From contig NZ_JAGVRH010000005.1 of assembly GCF_018274325.1 (NCBI RefSeq), positions 1 through 46,287 on the forward strand: DNA of 46,287 nt. The letters run 5' to 3'. The position numbers and the translations under genes are program-made. The stretch comes from 'Fragaria x ananassa' phyllody phytoplasma. GTDB taxonomy: Bacteria; Bacillota_I; Bacilli_A; Acholeplasmatales; Acholeplasmataceae. How positions within the stretch are numbered: the first letter of the stretch is position 1; every line of letters begins with the position of its first letter. The notes beneath the pieces were generated by a model. That model had not been told where the DNA came from. It did no database searches and saw nothing but the letters and a program-made list of their open reading frames with translations. Below, one piece after another: positions 17,295-28,123 of this stretch.

Positions 17295-17654
17295 ATGAAT
17301 CAAACACCTAAAAAAGCTTTAATTAAAGAAAACAACCTTTATCCTCGCAAACATAAATTTTATCAAACTTTATTACAAAATAAAAATTATCACTTAATCC
17401 TTATTTGTTTAGGTATTTCTGTTAATTTAATAACAATTGTTCTTTTTAAAGATAAGTTACGCACCCAAGACCCATATTATCAATTAACTTATCTTTATTT
17501 AACAGCCATGGTTTCAGGAATGTTTTTAGGGGGATTAATTTTAGGACTTAAAAAAGGAGCTATGGGAGTTTCTTTAGGGGTTTTTGTAGGTTCTGCTTTG
17601 GGATTATGGTTATCATTATTAACCAAAGGCCACATAATTTCTTGGTTAATATAA
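17295..17654 (+). CDS. Small membrane protein with three hydrophobic segments
   Basis: 119 residues. A basic N-terminus of about 30 residues is followed by hydrophobic segments near 33-51, 66-86 and 92-112. The last two are rich in Gly (GLILGL, GVFVGSALGLWL), the spacing seen in tightly packed membrane helices. No family is recognised. AAGAAAGAGTAATATAAAACA gives a modest ribosome-binding site. It lies between the HAD gene and pheS on the same strand and may share their transcript. A minus-strand frame in the same place is a shadow. Confidence 0.6.
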   Translation: MNQTPKKALIKENNLYPRKHKFYQTLLQNKNYHLILICLGISVNLITIVLFKDKLRTQDPYYQLTYLYLTAMVSGMFLGGLILGLKKGAMGVSLGVFVGSALGLWLSLLTKGHIISWLI

Positions 17655-17746
17655 CTATTTAATTTATTTGAAAGCACAATCTAACAAGAAATTCCATAAA
17701 TCAAAAAAACAAAATTAATAAGAATAAGAAGGATCTTGACATTGTT

Positions 17747-18769
17747 ATGAAAAATAAAATTAATCTTTTAAAAAAACAATTCAATATTAATTTAAATAAA
17801 GAAAAAAATAATTTAGAAAATTTATTAACTTTAGAACAAAAATTTTTAGGCAAAAAGGGGATTTGTCAACAATTAAATCAAGATTTAAAATTAATCGATC
17901 CTTTAAAAAAGCCAATTATAGGAAAACTAATTAATCATTTTAAACAAGAAGTGATTGCATCTTTAACCAAAAATAAGTCATTTTTAAAAAATAAAGCTCT
18001 CCAATCACAATTACTGAAAGAAGAGATTGATATTAATTTACCAGGTTTCCTTTTTTCACAAGGATCAATTCATCCTCTTTATCAAATTGTAGAACAATTA
18101 GAAGATTTATTTTTATCTTTAGGATATCAAATTAAAGACGGTAATGAAATTGAAACAGATTTTTATAATTTTGAAATGTTAAATATTGCAAAAGGTCATC
18201 CAGCAAGAGCTATGCAAGATTCTTTTTATCTTAACCCTGAACGTCTTTTAAGAACTCATACTTCTAACATTCAAGTAAAAGAAATGTTAACTCACCAAGG
18301 AAAACCTTTAAAAATTATTTCTTCAGGAAAAGTTTTTCGCAAAGATAATGATGATGCTACTCATAGCCATCAATTTATACAATTAGAAGGTTTAGTAATT
18401 GATCAAAAAATTAATTTCGTAAACTTAAAGCAAACATTACTAACCATTACTCAAGAATTATTTAGCCCCTCACAAGAAGTTAATTTTAGACCTTCATATT
18501 TCCCTTTTACCGAACCTAGTATTGAAGTTGATTTAGTCATTAACCACAAAGATAACACCAAAGAATATTTAGAAATTTTAGGAGCTGGTTTAGTTCACCC
18601 TCAAGTTTTAATTAATGCCAACTATGATCCTCAAAAATACCAAGGATTTGCTTTTGGCATAGGAATTGAAAGAATCGCTATGATTAAATATCATATTGAA
18701 AATATTCGTCATTTCTACACTAACGATCTTTGTTTTTTAAAACAATTTGCAAAGAAGAAAAAAGCATGA
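17747..18769 (+). CDS. pheS: Phenylalanyl-tRNA synthetase alpha subunit
   Basis: Catalytic subunit of the alpha2-beta2 enzyme that charges tRNA-Phe. 340 residues, normal length. The N-terminal coiled-coil arm (about 1-90) binds tRNA. Class II motifs are visible: GSIHPLYQIVEQLED (about 106-120), HPARAMQDSFYL (about 150-161), LRTHTSNIQVKEML, then FRKDNDDATHSHQFIQLEG (motif 2, about 200-218) and GFAFGIGIERIAMIKY (motif 3, about 305-320). AAGAAGGATC precedes the ATG. Its stop overlaps the pheT start as ATGA, so the subunits are made together. Confidence 0.96.
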   Translation: MKNKINLLKKQFNINLNKEKNNLENLLTLEQKFLGKKGICQQLNQDLKLIDPLKKPIIGKLINHFKQEVIASLTKNKSFLKNKALQSQLLKEEIDINLPGFLFSQGSIHPLYQIVEQLEDLFLSLGYQIKDGNEIETDFYNFEMLNIAKGHPARAMQDSFYLNPERLLRTHTSNIQVKEMLTHQGKPLKIISSGKVFRKDNDDATHSHQFIQLEGLVIDQKINFVNLKQTLLTITQELFSPSQEVNFRPSYFPFTEPSIEVDLVINHKDNTKEYLEILGAGLVHPQVLINANYDPQKYQGFAFGIGIERIAMIKYHIENIRHFYTNDLCFLKQFAKKKKA

Positions 18770-21192
18770 AAATTATTGCTAACATTTTAAAACAATATTT
18801 ACCAAAAATACCTCATCATGACCAACTTTTTAACTTAATTAATAATTACATTTGTGAAGTCAAATCTTGCACTCAATTATCTAAAAATACTAATTTAATA
18901 GTTGGTAAAATCTTAAACTATAAAAAAATACCTAATTCTAAAAAATTAAACTTAGTCACAGTTGATATAGGGACTAAAATAGTTAAAATTGTTTGTGGTG
19001 CTGCTAATTTAGCTAATAATCGCAAAGTTATTGTTGCCTCTAAAGGTTCTTTTTTAGAAGGGGTTCAAAAAACTATTAAAAATAAAAGTATTTATGGTGT
19101 GTTTTCAGAAGGAATGATTTGTGCTTTAGATGAATTAGGTTTAGACCCTAAAATTTTAACCCCAGAAGAACAAACAGGAATTTATCTTTTTGATGATCCT
19201 AACGATAAAATCATTCTTGGACAAAACGCTTTAATTCCTTTAGGGTTAGCTGGTTTAATCTTGGAATTAGGAATTACTCCTAATCGCGCTGATCTTTTAT
19301 CTTATGTTGGCTTTGTCAAAGATTTAGAAGCAGTTATTAAAAGTCATCCTTCCCAAGAATATCAAATAAAATCCAACAGTAGAAAAATTTTATCCCTTCA
19401 TCAAATGTTCTCCAAAAAACTTGTGCCAAAGTCACCCCTCAAAATAACTATTGAAAGTAATGCTTGTTATGAATATAACGCTTGTATTTTAGAAAATATC
19501 TCTATCAAACCATCACCCTTATGGTTACGAAATACTCTTTTAAAATCAGGAGTAAACCCTATTAATAATGTTGTTGATATTACTAACTTAATTTTACTTG
19601 AATATGGCATTCCTTTGCATGCTTTTGATTCCCAAAACATAAAAAAAATTAAAGTAAGACAAGCTTTAAAAGGAGAAGAAATAACTACTTTTAATCAAAA
19701 AATATATCACTTAGAAGAAAATGATTTAGTTATTACAGATGGTCAAAATGCAATTGCTTTAGCAGGTATTGTTGGCCTTTCATCAAATAGAATCAAAAAT
19801 AATACCAAAAATATTATTTTAGAAGCTGCTTATTTTAAACCAAAAACTATTATTAAAACTACCCAAAAACTTAAAATCAAAACTGAAAGCTCCTTAAGGT
19901 TTGAAAGAGGGATTGACCCTAATTTAATTCCTTTAGCTTTACAAAAAGCATGCTCTCTTTTAATTTCTTTAGCTGATGCTAAAATAACTTCACAACCAGT
20001 TCAACAAAAAAAACAAGAATTAAAAGCAAAATCCATTACTCTACATCTTGATTATATTCAACAAAAAACTGGTATTTCTTTTTCTTTATCGCAAATCAAA
20101 GAATGGTTATTAAACTTAAATTATCAAGTTATATCCCAAAAGAATGAAACTTTAGAAGTTGCTCCCCCTTTAAGTAGATATGATGTTAAAATTAAAGAAA
20201 ACATCATTGCTGATTTAATTCGTCTTTATGGTTGCAACACAACAACTATGCCAACTGTTTCCTTGTTATCTTCTCAACAAAATAAAATGACTTTACAACA
20301 AAAAAATCTTCGTACTTTAAAAAAATTATTAATGAATTTAGGTTTTTATGAAACTATTACTTATAGTTTAATTAGTCAAGAAATGTTTAATGCTTTCCAT
20401 TATCAAAAAGAACATATTGCAATCATCAACCCATTATCACAAGATAAAGTTATTTTAAGACAAAGTTTATTAAGTAGTTTAACTGAAGTTTTAAGTCATA
20501 ATCACAAAAGGCAAACTTTTGATAATGCTTTTTTTGAAATTGGAAAAGTTTATTATCCCCAAGAAGAAATATTAACCTTAGGTTTAGCTTTAAGTGGTAA
20601 TTTCTTAAACAGTGGATGGATAAAACAAAACATTACTAGTTCTTTTTTTGTTTTAAAAGGGATTGTCGAACAAATAAGTGCTTTTCTAGGAATCAATCTT
20701 ACTTATCAAAAAAGTTCTTCTAACTTAAATCTTCATCCCCATATTCAAGCTAACCTTTTATACAACAATGCAATCATTGGAATAATTGGGAAAACTCATC
20801 CTCAATTTAATGAAAAACATCATCTAAAAGATAGTTTTCTTTGTGAATTTTTATTAACTAAAACTATTTTAAACCAAACACCAACTACTTTATATCAACC
20901 TATTTCTAAATTTCCAGTAATTACTCGTGATTTAGCTTTTTTCATTAATCAAAAGTATTCTTTTGAACATGTAATACAAACCATCAATAAAGACTCTTCA
21001 CTTGATTTGATTAATTGTGAACTTTTTGATGTTTATCAAGTAATCACATCCAATCAAGATAAAATTCGTTCTTTAGGTTTAAGATTTTCTTTTTCTAATC
21101 CTAATAAAAACTTAGATAAACCAACTATTGACCAAAGAATACAAACTATTATTCAAACTTTAATGAAAAAATATCAAATTCAAATTAGGTAA
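18766..21192 (+). CDS. pheT: Phenylalanyl-tRNA synthetase beta subunit
   Basis: Regulatory/editing partner of PheS. The start is placed at ATG 18766, inside the pheS stop (ATGA), because it gives the family N-terminus (MKIIANILKQYLP) with AAAGAAGAAAAAAGC before it; an in-frame ATG at 18730 only reads pheS sequence. This gives 808 residues, close to the usual 800. The order is B1; EMAP/tRNA-binding-like domain near 40-150 (SKKLNLVTVDIG, VCGAANL, GVFSEGMICAL); B3/B4 editing domain; B5; and C-terminal anticodon-binding domain (FPVITRDLAF, about 712-721). All expected parts appear present. Confidence 0.95.
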   Translation: MKIIANILKQYLPKIPHHDQLFNLINNYICEVKSCTQLSKNTNLIVGKILNYKKIPNSKKLNLVTVDIGTKIVKIVCGAANLANNRKVIVASKGSFLEGVQKTIKNKSIYGVFSEGMICALDELGLDPKILTPEEQTGIYLFDDPNDKIILGQNALIPLGLAGLILELGITPNRADLLSYVGFVKDLEAVIKSHPSQEYQIKSNSRKILSLHQMFSKKLVPKSPLKITIESNACYEYNACILENISIKPSPLWLRNTLLKSGVNPINNVVDITNLILLEYGIPLHAFDSQNIKKIKVRQALKGEEITTFNQKIYHLEENDLVITDGQNAIALAGIVGLSSNRIKNNTKNIILEAAYFKPKTIIKTTQKLKIKTESSLRFERGIDPNLIPLALQKACSLLISLADAKITSQPVQQKKQELKAKSITLHLDYIQQKTGISFSLSQIKEWLLNLNYQVISQKNETLEVAPPLSRYDVKIKENIIADLIRLYGCNTTTMPTVSLLSSQQNKMTLQQKNLRTLKKLLMNLGFYETITYSLISQEMFNAFHYQKEHIAIINPLSQDKVILRQSLLSSLTEVLSHNHKRQTFDNAFFEIGKVYYPQEEILTLGLALSGNFLNSGWIKQNITSSFFVLKGIVEQISAFLGINLTYQKSSSNLNLHPHIQANLLYNNAIIGIIGKTHPQFNEKHHLKDSFLCEFLLTKTILNQTPTTLYQPISKFPVITRDLAFFINQKYSFEHVIQTINKDSSLDLINCELFDVYQVITSNQDKIRSLGLRFSFSNPNKNLDKPTIDQRIQTIIQTLMKKYQIQIR

Positions 21193-21332
21193 AACCCTTA
21201 ACTATTTTTTTACATCAAAAATTACAAAAAATATTATATTTCCTTAAAAATTTCAAAAATAACATTAATCATTAAATATGATAAAATTAAATTGTAGCTT
21301 TAAAATTAATTCCAGCTATTAATAATTTTTTG

Positions 21333-21338
21333 TATAAT
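21333..21338 (+). promoter_or_regulatory. Probable -10 box of the ABC transporter gene
   Basis: TATAAT preceded directly by TTTTTTG, 31 bases ahead of the ABC transporter start. No clear -35. Confidence 0.35.
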
Positions 21339-21368
21339 TTTAACACAAACACAATGAAAGGAAGAAAT

Positions 21369-22898
21369 ATGTTTCAAATAACCAATCTTAATAAAGAATT
21401 TATCAGTAAAAAAGGGATTACTTCTATTGCTTTAAGCAATGTTTCTTTAAAATTACCTTCTAAAGGTTTAGTATTTATTTTAGGAAAATCTGGTTCTGGT
21501 AAATCTACTTTACTTAATCTTTTAGGGGGTCTTGATTATTGCGATAACGGTGAAATCATAATTAACAATACTTCTTTAAGAAATCTAAATGCCAACGATA
21601 TAGATTGTTATCGTAATGGTAATATTGGTTTTATTTTCCAAGATTTTAATTTAATTGAAGATATGAATGTTTTTGAAAATGTTGCTTTACCTTTGCAATT
21701 ACAAGGAAAAAAAGTTAACCCTAATTTAATTAATCAATTACTAAAAGATGTTGAAATGAGTGGTTTTGGCTATCGCAAAATCAACGAACTTTCAGGAGGA
21801 CAAAAACAACGAGTTGCTATTATTAGAGCAATTGTTAAAAATCCTCAAATTATTTTAGCAGATGAACCAACAGGTAATTTAGATTCTGAAACAGGAACTA
21901 AAATTTTTAATATTTTACAAACTTTATCTAAAGAAAAATTAGTATGTATTGTTAGTCATGACCATGAAAACGCTTATAATTATAGTGATCGTGTTATTGA
22001 ATTTAAAGATGGAAAAATAATTTCTGATTTAACCCGCGAGCCTTTAAAAAAAGAAACTCCCAAAATAAAATTGGAAAGAGGACAAGTTTTAACAGAAGAA
22101 TTATTATCACAAATTCAACAACAAGGACAAGCTTCACATCAATTAAAAAAACAATTTACTTCTACAGATCCTACTAAAATAAAAAATGAAGGACAACCTC
22201 TTTTAAAGATTCCAAGTATTTTACCTTCTAAAATTGCTTTTAAAATAGGATCTAGTTTCTTAAAAAATAAAAAAATTTCTACTGCTTTTGTTTCTTTAGC
22301 AAGTAATGGATTATCATTTGCTTTTTATGGTGCAATTATTGCTTTAATTACTAAATTTTCTTTTTATAATCAAACTAAAGCACAAGTGCCACCAGAAGCG
22401 TTAGAACAAATAATTAAAAAATTTAATATAGACAAGTTCATAATTTCCTTTATAGTTATATGTTTATTTATTAAATTCTTGTTTTGGATAACTACAGGAG
22501 GTTTTGTTAAAAAAAGTATCCAATTCAAACACAAAGATATTGGTATTTTACGCGCTTTAGGTGCTCGCGGAAAAGATGTTTTTAAAATTTTTTTTAGCGA
22601 AGGTTTGATGATTGCAATTTTGGCCACTATTTGGAGTATCATCTTATTTATAATCAAATGGGTTATTTGGAAAACATTAAAACCAATAATGTATTCTGTT
22701 TGTAATTTTATAATATATGTGAACAATCAAAATAATCAAATGTACTCTTGGGAACTAAAAAATCAATGGCTATTTTCTTTGTATTTTGTATTTTTAATTG
22801 AATTTATTTTGTGTTTACTATTAATTTTCTTAACTTCCTACTATGCTATCAAAAAACTATCTCGCAAAAAACCAATTGATGTTATCTTAAAAAAATAA
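21369..22898 (+). CDS. ABC transporter, fused ATPase and FtsX-type permease (MacB/LolCDE class)
   Basis: The start is set at ATG 21369, which follows AAAGGAAGAAAT; a longer TTG frame from 21330 includes the -10 box. This gives 509 residues. The ATPase half is complete: Walker A GKSGSGKST (about 39-47), signature LSGGQKQR (about 141-148), Walker B ILADEPTGNLD and switch His in VSHDHENA. The second half has four hydrophobic segments (about 296-325, 355-380, 415-440, 470-500) with the FtsX-type cytoplasmic motif KDIGILRALGARGKDVFKIF. The large extracellular domain of MacB is missing. It possibly exports peptides or extracts lipoproteins; the substrate is unknown. A strong terminator follows. Confidence 0.85.
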   Translation: MFQITNLNKEFISKKGITSIALSNVSLKLPSKGLVFILGKSGSGKSTLLNLLGGLDYCDNGEIIINNTSLRNLNANDIDCYRNGNIGFIFQDFNLIEDMNVFENVALPLQLQGKKVNPNLINQLLKDVEMSGFGYRKINELSGGQKQRVAIIRAIVKNPQIILADEPTGNLDSETGTKIFNILQTLSKEKLVCIVSHDHENAYNYSDRVIEFKDGKIISDLTREPLKKETPKIKLERGQVLTEELLSQIQQQGQASHQLKKQFTSTDPTKIKNEGQPLLKIPSILPSKIAFKIGSSFLKNKKISTAFVSLASNGLSFAFYGAIIALITKFSFYNQTKAQVPPEALEQIIKKFNIDKFIISFIVICLFIKFLFWITTGGFVKKSIQFKHKDIGILRALGARGKDVFKIFFSEGLMIAILATIWSIILFIIKWVIWKTLKPIMYSVCNFIIYVNNQNNQMYSWELKNQWLFSLYFVFLIEFILCLLLIFLTSYYAIKKLSRKKPIDVILKK

Positions 22899-22912
22899 TT
22901 TCTTAAAGCAAT

Positions 22913-22946
22913 AAGACTATCTTTAGAAGATAGTCTTTTCTTTTTT
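22913..22946 (+). terminator. Strong terminator after the ABC transporter gene
   Basis: AAGACTATCTT (22913-22923), loop TAG, AAGATAGTCTT (22927-22937), then a T-rich tail. Eleven perfect base pairs. Confidence 0.85.
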
Positions 22947-22960
22947 ATAAACCCATATAA

Positions 22961-22991
22961 CAAAAAAAAGATCAACTATTAAATTGATCTT
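22961..22991 (-). terminator. Terminator of the heat-shock operon (after dnaJ)
   Basis: On the minus strand AAGATCAA and TTGATCTT (22968-22991) form a stem followed by eight T. With the + strand terminator at 22913 it insulates two converging transcripts. Confidence 0.75.
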
Positions 22992-23004
22992 AATTATTAT
23001 AACT

Positions 23005-24036
23005 TTAATGTTGCAATTGCAATAACTTATGATAAAGTTTTTTTTCTTCCAAAGTAAGTTGAATTGGTGTTTTCAAATGCACTATCACATATTGATCACC
23101 TTTACGATGAGAAGAATTAAGATAAGATATCCCTTTATTTTTAATTCTTAACTTATTACCAGATTGTGTTCCTGAAGGTATTTTTAAACCTATATCACCA
23201 TAAATAGTAGGGATTAAAATATTAGTTCCTAAAACAGCTTCTGGCAAAGTAATAAAAATTTCTAAAATAATATCTTGACCTTTTCTAACAAAAGATTTAT
23301 GAAGTTGAATTTTAAAAATAACATATAAATCACCTGCTTGAGAACTTGAAGAAATAAAATGTCCTTTTCCAGGTATTTGTAAAGACATTCCTTCTTCAAT
23401 TCCTGCAGGAATATCGAAACTAACTGCTTGTTTGACTTTTTGACGTTTTTTACCAAAACAGGCATAACATTTATTTTTAATTTGTTTTCCTTGACCATGG
23501 CAATTAGGACATACTTGACGAGAACGAATATTACCTAAAAAAGTTCTTTGTTCAGTAATAATTTGTCCCGAGCCGCCACAACGATAACATTCAACAATAT
23601 CTTTAGAAGATGAAGCTCCCAAACCTTGACAAACTTTACAATCCGCTTCAACTGTAATTTCAATATTTTTATGAGCTCCTAAAGCAGCATCTATAAAACT
23701 AATTGTCATTTCTACTTTTTTGTCAAAATTAGTCTTTTTAGTTTGTCTATTCCCAAAAAAATCTCCAAAAGAATTAAAAATACTTTCTTCAAAGCCGCCA
23801 AAGCCTTCAAAATCTTGTTCTGAAGCAGAACCAAAACGATCATAATTAGATTTTTTATTAGCATCAATTAAAACACTATAAGCTTCTTGTACTTCTTTAA
23901 ATTTAACTTCTGCATTTGTTTCCTTAGAAATATCGGGATGATATTTTTTAGCAAGGACACGATAAGCTTTTTTAATTTCTTCAGGAGTAGCATCTTTACT
24001 TAATCCTAAAATTTGATAATAATCTTTTTTAGTCAT
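23005..24036 (-). CDS. dnaJ: Chaperone DnaJ (Hsp40)
   Basis: Co-chaperone that delivers substrates to DnaK and stimulates its ATPase. 343 residues, short for a class I DnaJ (370-380). The J domain (1-68) has the HPD motif at about 33-35, followed by a brief Gly/Phe region ([17 protein letters not shown]). The zinc domain has repeats [16 protein letters not shown] and CPNCHGQG, with the fourth degenerate in its Gly positions (CYACFGKK) although its cysteines remain. The C-terminal substrate domain is complete. GAGGTGGAGCGATTAAAA gives a strong ribosome-binding site. It is the last gene of hrcA-grpE-dnaK-dnaJ. Confidence 0.96.
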   Translation of the reverse strand: MTKKDYYQILGLSKDATPEEIKKAYRVLAKKYHPDISKETNAEVKFKEVQEAYSVLIDANKKSNYDRFGSASEQDFEGFGGFEESIFNSFGDFFGNRQTKKTNFDKKVEMTISFIDAALGAHKNIEITVEADCKVCQGLGASSSKDIVECYRCGGSGQIITEQRTFLGNIRSRQVCPNCHGQGKQIKNKCYACFGKKRQKVKQAVSFDIPAGIEEGMSLQIPGKGHFISSSSQAGDLYVIFKIQLHKSFVRKGQDIILEIFITLPEAVLGTNILIPTIYGDIGLKIPSGTQSGNKLRIKNKGISYLNSSHRKGDQYVIVHLKTPIQLTLEEKKLYHKLLQLQH

Positions 24037-24049
24037 TTTTTAATCGCTC

Positions 24050-24090
24050 CACCTCATAATAAAATCAAGGGGTTACCCCCTTTTTTTATT
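24050..24090. promoter_or_regulatory. GC-rich hairpin between dnaK and dnaJ
   Basis: AAGGGG-TTA-CCCCCTT near 24069-24083 is one of the few GC-rich stems in the window. Its run of T lies on the + strand, so on the minus-strand transcript it is a hairpin without a U tail. It may mark an RNA processing or partial-stop site that lowers dnaJ relative to dnaK, while acting as a true terminator for stray + strand transcripts. Confidence 0.45.
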
Positions 24091-24102
24091 ATTTTTTATA
24101 GT

Positions 24103-26704
<2,602 letters not shown>

Positions 26705-26778
26705 TTTACAACCTCTTTTCTTTAAAAATTATTATTTTCCTTTGAAAATTATCATTTATCTTTTAAGTTGTTACGCCT

Positions 26779-27807
26779 TTATTCTTGTGAATCATTTAAT
26801 TTTGATAAATGAATAGCTAAATATTCTAAAAGAGGAATAACTTTAGGATATTTCATCCAAGAAGGTCCTAAAATAGCAATTGTTCCTTTTTCCTTCGAAT
26901 TAACAGTAAAAGGAATAGAAAGTATCATACAATCTTTTAAAGGAGTTAGCTGCAACTCATCTGAAAATTTAAAAGATAATCCTTCTTGAATTAACATAAT
27001 TTTTAATAATTCTTTACGTTCTAAAAGACTTATAAACTTTTTAATTAATTCAAGATTACTAAATTCTGGTTTTTCAACCATTTTAGAAACTCCTGAAAAA
27101 TAAAGATTTTCTGAAGCAAAACTACTAAAAACTTCGATCAACAAAGTAATTAATTGTTCTTGAAAACTAATATATTTAGCAATAATTTGTTTGACAAAAT
27201 CACTTTGAATAATTTTAACAGCTACAGATAAATATTTTCCCACAAGTAAATCATTAATAATTTTAATAACATCTCTTAATTCATAAATACTAATTTCTTG
27301 ATTTTGAGATAAATAAATATTTTGATGTTGAACGTTTCCTTGATCAGTAATAATTAAAATTAAAGCTTGAGAGCGACTCAAAGGAATAAAATCAATTTGA
27401 TTTACTTTACTGTTGTTAAAAACATCAGAACCAATAGCCATAGCAGTATAACTAGTCAAATTATTAAGTAAATTTAAAGCTTCTTTAATTACTTGTCCTT
27501 TATGCAAACTTTTTTTTTTCATCACTCCATCAATTAAAGGAAATAAACGAGCAACATCTTGATCTCTAGTTAATAAATGTGTTAAATAATAAGTATATCC
27601 TTTAAAAGAAGGAATTCTGCCACTAGAAGTGTGAGTTTTTTTTAAAAAACCTTCCTGTTCTAATTGAACCATATCATAACGAATGGTAGCACTTGAAAAT
27701 TGAAGATAAGGAAACTGAATTAAAGCTTTTGAACCCACTGGCTGACCTTTTTGAGAATAATTTTCGACTACAGCTTTTAAAATTAACTTTTTTCTATCTG
27801 AAAGCAT
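26779..27807 (-). CDS. hrcA: Heat-inducible transcription repressor HrcA
   Basis: Represses the chaperone operon by binding the CIRCE operator and is released on heat stress. 342 residues, normal length. The N-terminal winged helix reads RKKLILKAVVENYSQKGQPVGSKAL, then SSATIRYDMVQLEQEGFL and KTHTSSGRIPSFKGYTYYL (about 5-75), all hallmark HrcA sequence. A GAF-like dimer domain follows. AGAGGTATTGATTT is the ribosome-binding site. A CIRCE-like sequence lies just before the gene, so HrcA probably controls its own operon. Confidence 0.96.
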   Translation of the reverse strand: MLSDRKKLILKAVVENYSQKGQPVGSKALIQFPYLQFSSATIRYDMVQLEQEGFLKKTHTSSGRIPSFKGYTYYLTHLLTRDQDVARLFPLIDGVMKKKSLHKGQVIKEALNLLNNLTSYTAMAIGSDVFNNSKVNQIDFIPLSRSQALILIITDQGNVQHQNIYLSQNQEISIYELRDVIKIINDLLVGKYLSVAVKIIQSDFVKQIIAKYISFQEQLITLLIEVFSSFASENLYFSGVSKMVEKPEFSNLELIKKFISLLERKELLKIMLIQEGLSFKFSDELQLTPLKDCMILSIPFTVNSKEKGTIAILGPSWMKYPKVIPLLEYLAIHLSKLNDSQE

Positions 27808-27820
27808 AAATCAATACCTC

Positions 27821-27846
27821 TTGGCACTCAAATTAACGATTGCCAA
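27821..27846 (-). promoter_or_regulatory. CIRCE-like operator (HrcA-binding site)
   Basis: TTGGCACTC (27821-27829) and GATTGCCAA (27838-27846) are inverted copies matching in 8 of 9 positions and close to the consensus arms TTAGCACTC/GAGTGCTAA. The spacer is 8 bases instead of the usual 9. It lies between the -10 box and the hrcA start. Confidence 0.75.
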
Positions 27847-27850
27847 TAAT

Positions 27851-27879
27851 ATTATATTATTTTTTAAGAATATTGTCAA
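27851..27879 (-). promoter_or_regulatory. Consensus sigma-A promoter of hrcA-grpE-dnaK-dnaJ
   Basis: On the minus strand TTGACA (27879-27874), 17 bases, TATAAT (27856-27851): a perfect match in both boxes and spacing. The expected transcription start falls in the CIRCE-like operator, as needed for repression. Confidence 0.85.
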
Positions 27880-27996
27880 CAGTTTCTCAATTAAAAAAAA
27901 CATTAATCTGAATTTAGATCATTTCTAACTGCTTATTTCTGCTAATTTTTATTTATGAATCTAATTTATGATTTTGATTAATTCTACTAAAACATA

Positions 27997-28032
27997 AAAA
28001 AACTAACTCATTTTAGCATAAGTTAGTTTTTA
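27997..28032 (-). terminator. Terminator after the DEAD-box helicase gene
   Basis: AAAACTAACT (27999-28008 on the + strand) pairs with AGTTAGTTTT (28021-28030), T runs on both sides. It separates the helicase transcript from the heat-shock promoter at 27879. Confidence 0.7.
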
Positions 28033-28123
28033 ATTGATTATGTTTTGATAATAACTAAAAATGTTTTTCAAGATGTGACATAAAAGTATTTTTGAAAACT
28101 TTTTAAAGTAACTTTATCATGTC

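Noticed and set aside
17495-17677. Minus-strand 60-codon frame over the small membrane protein before pheS
   Set aside because: No start signal; the + strand frame fits the operon direction and has a clear membrane pattern.
22370-22726. Minus-strand 118-codon frame inside the ABC transporter gene
   Set aside because: The + strand frame carries FtsX motifs and membrane segments; the minus frame lacks a start signal and any motif.
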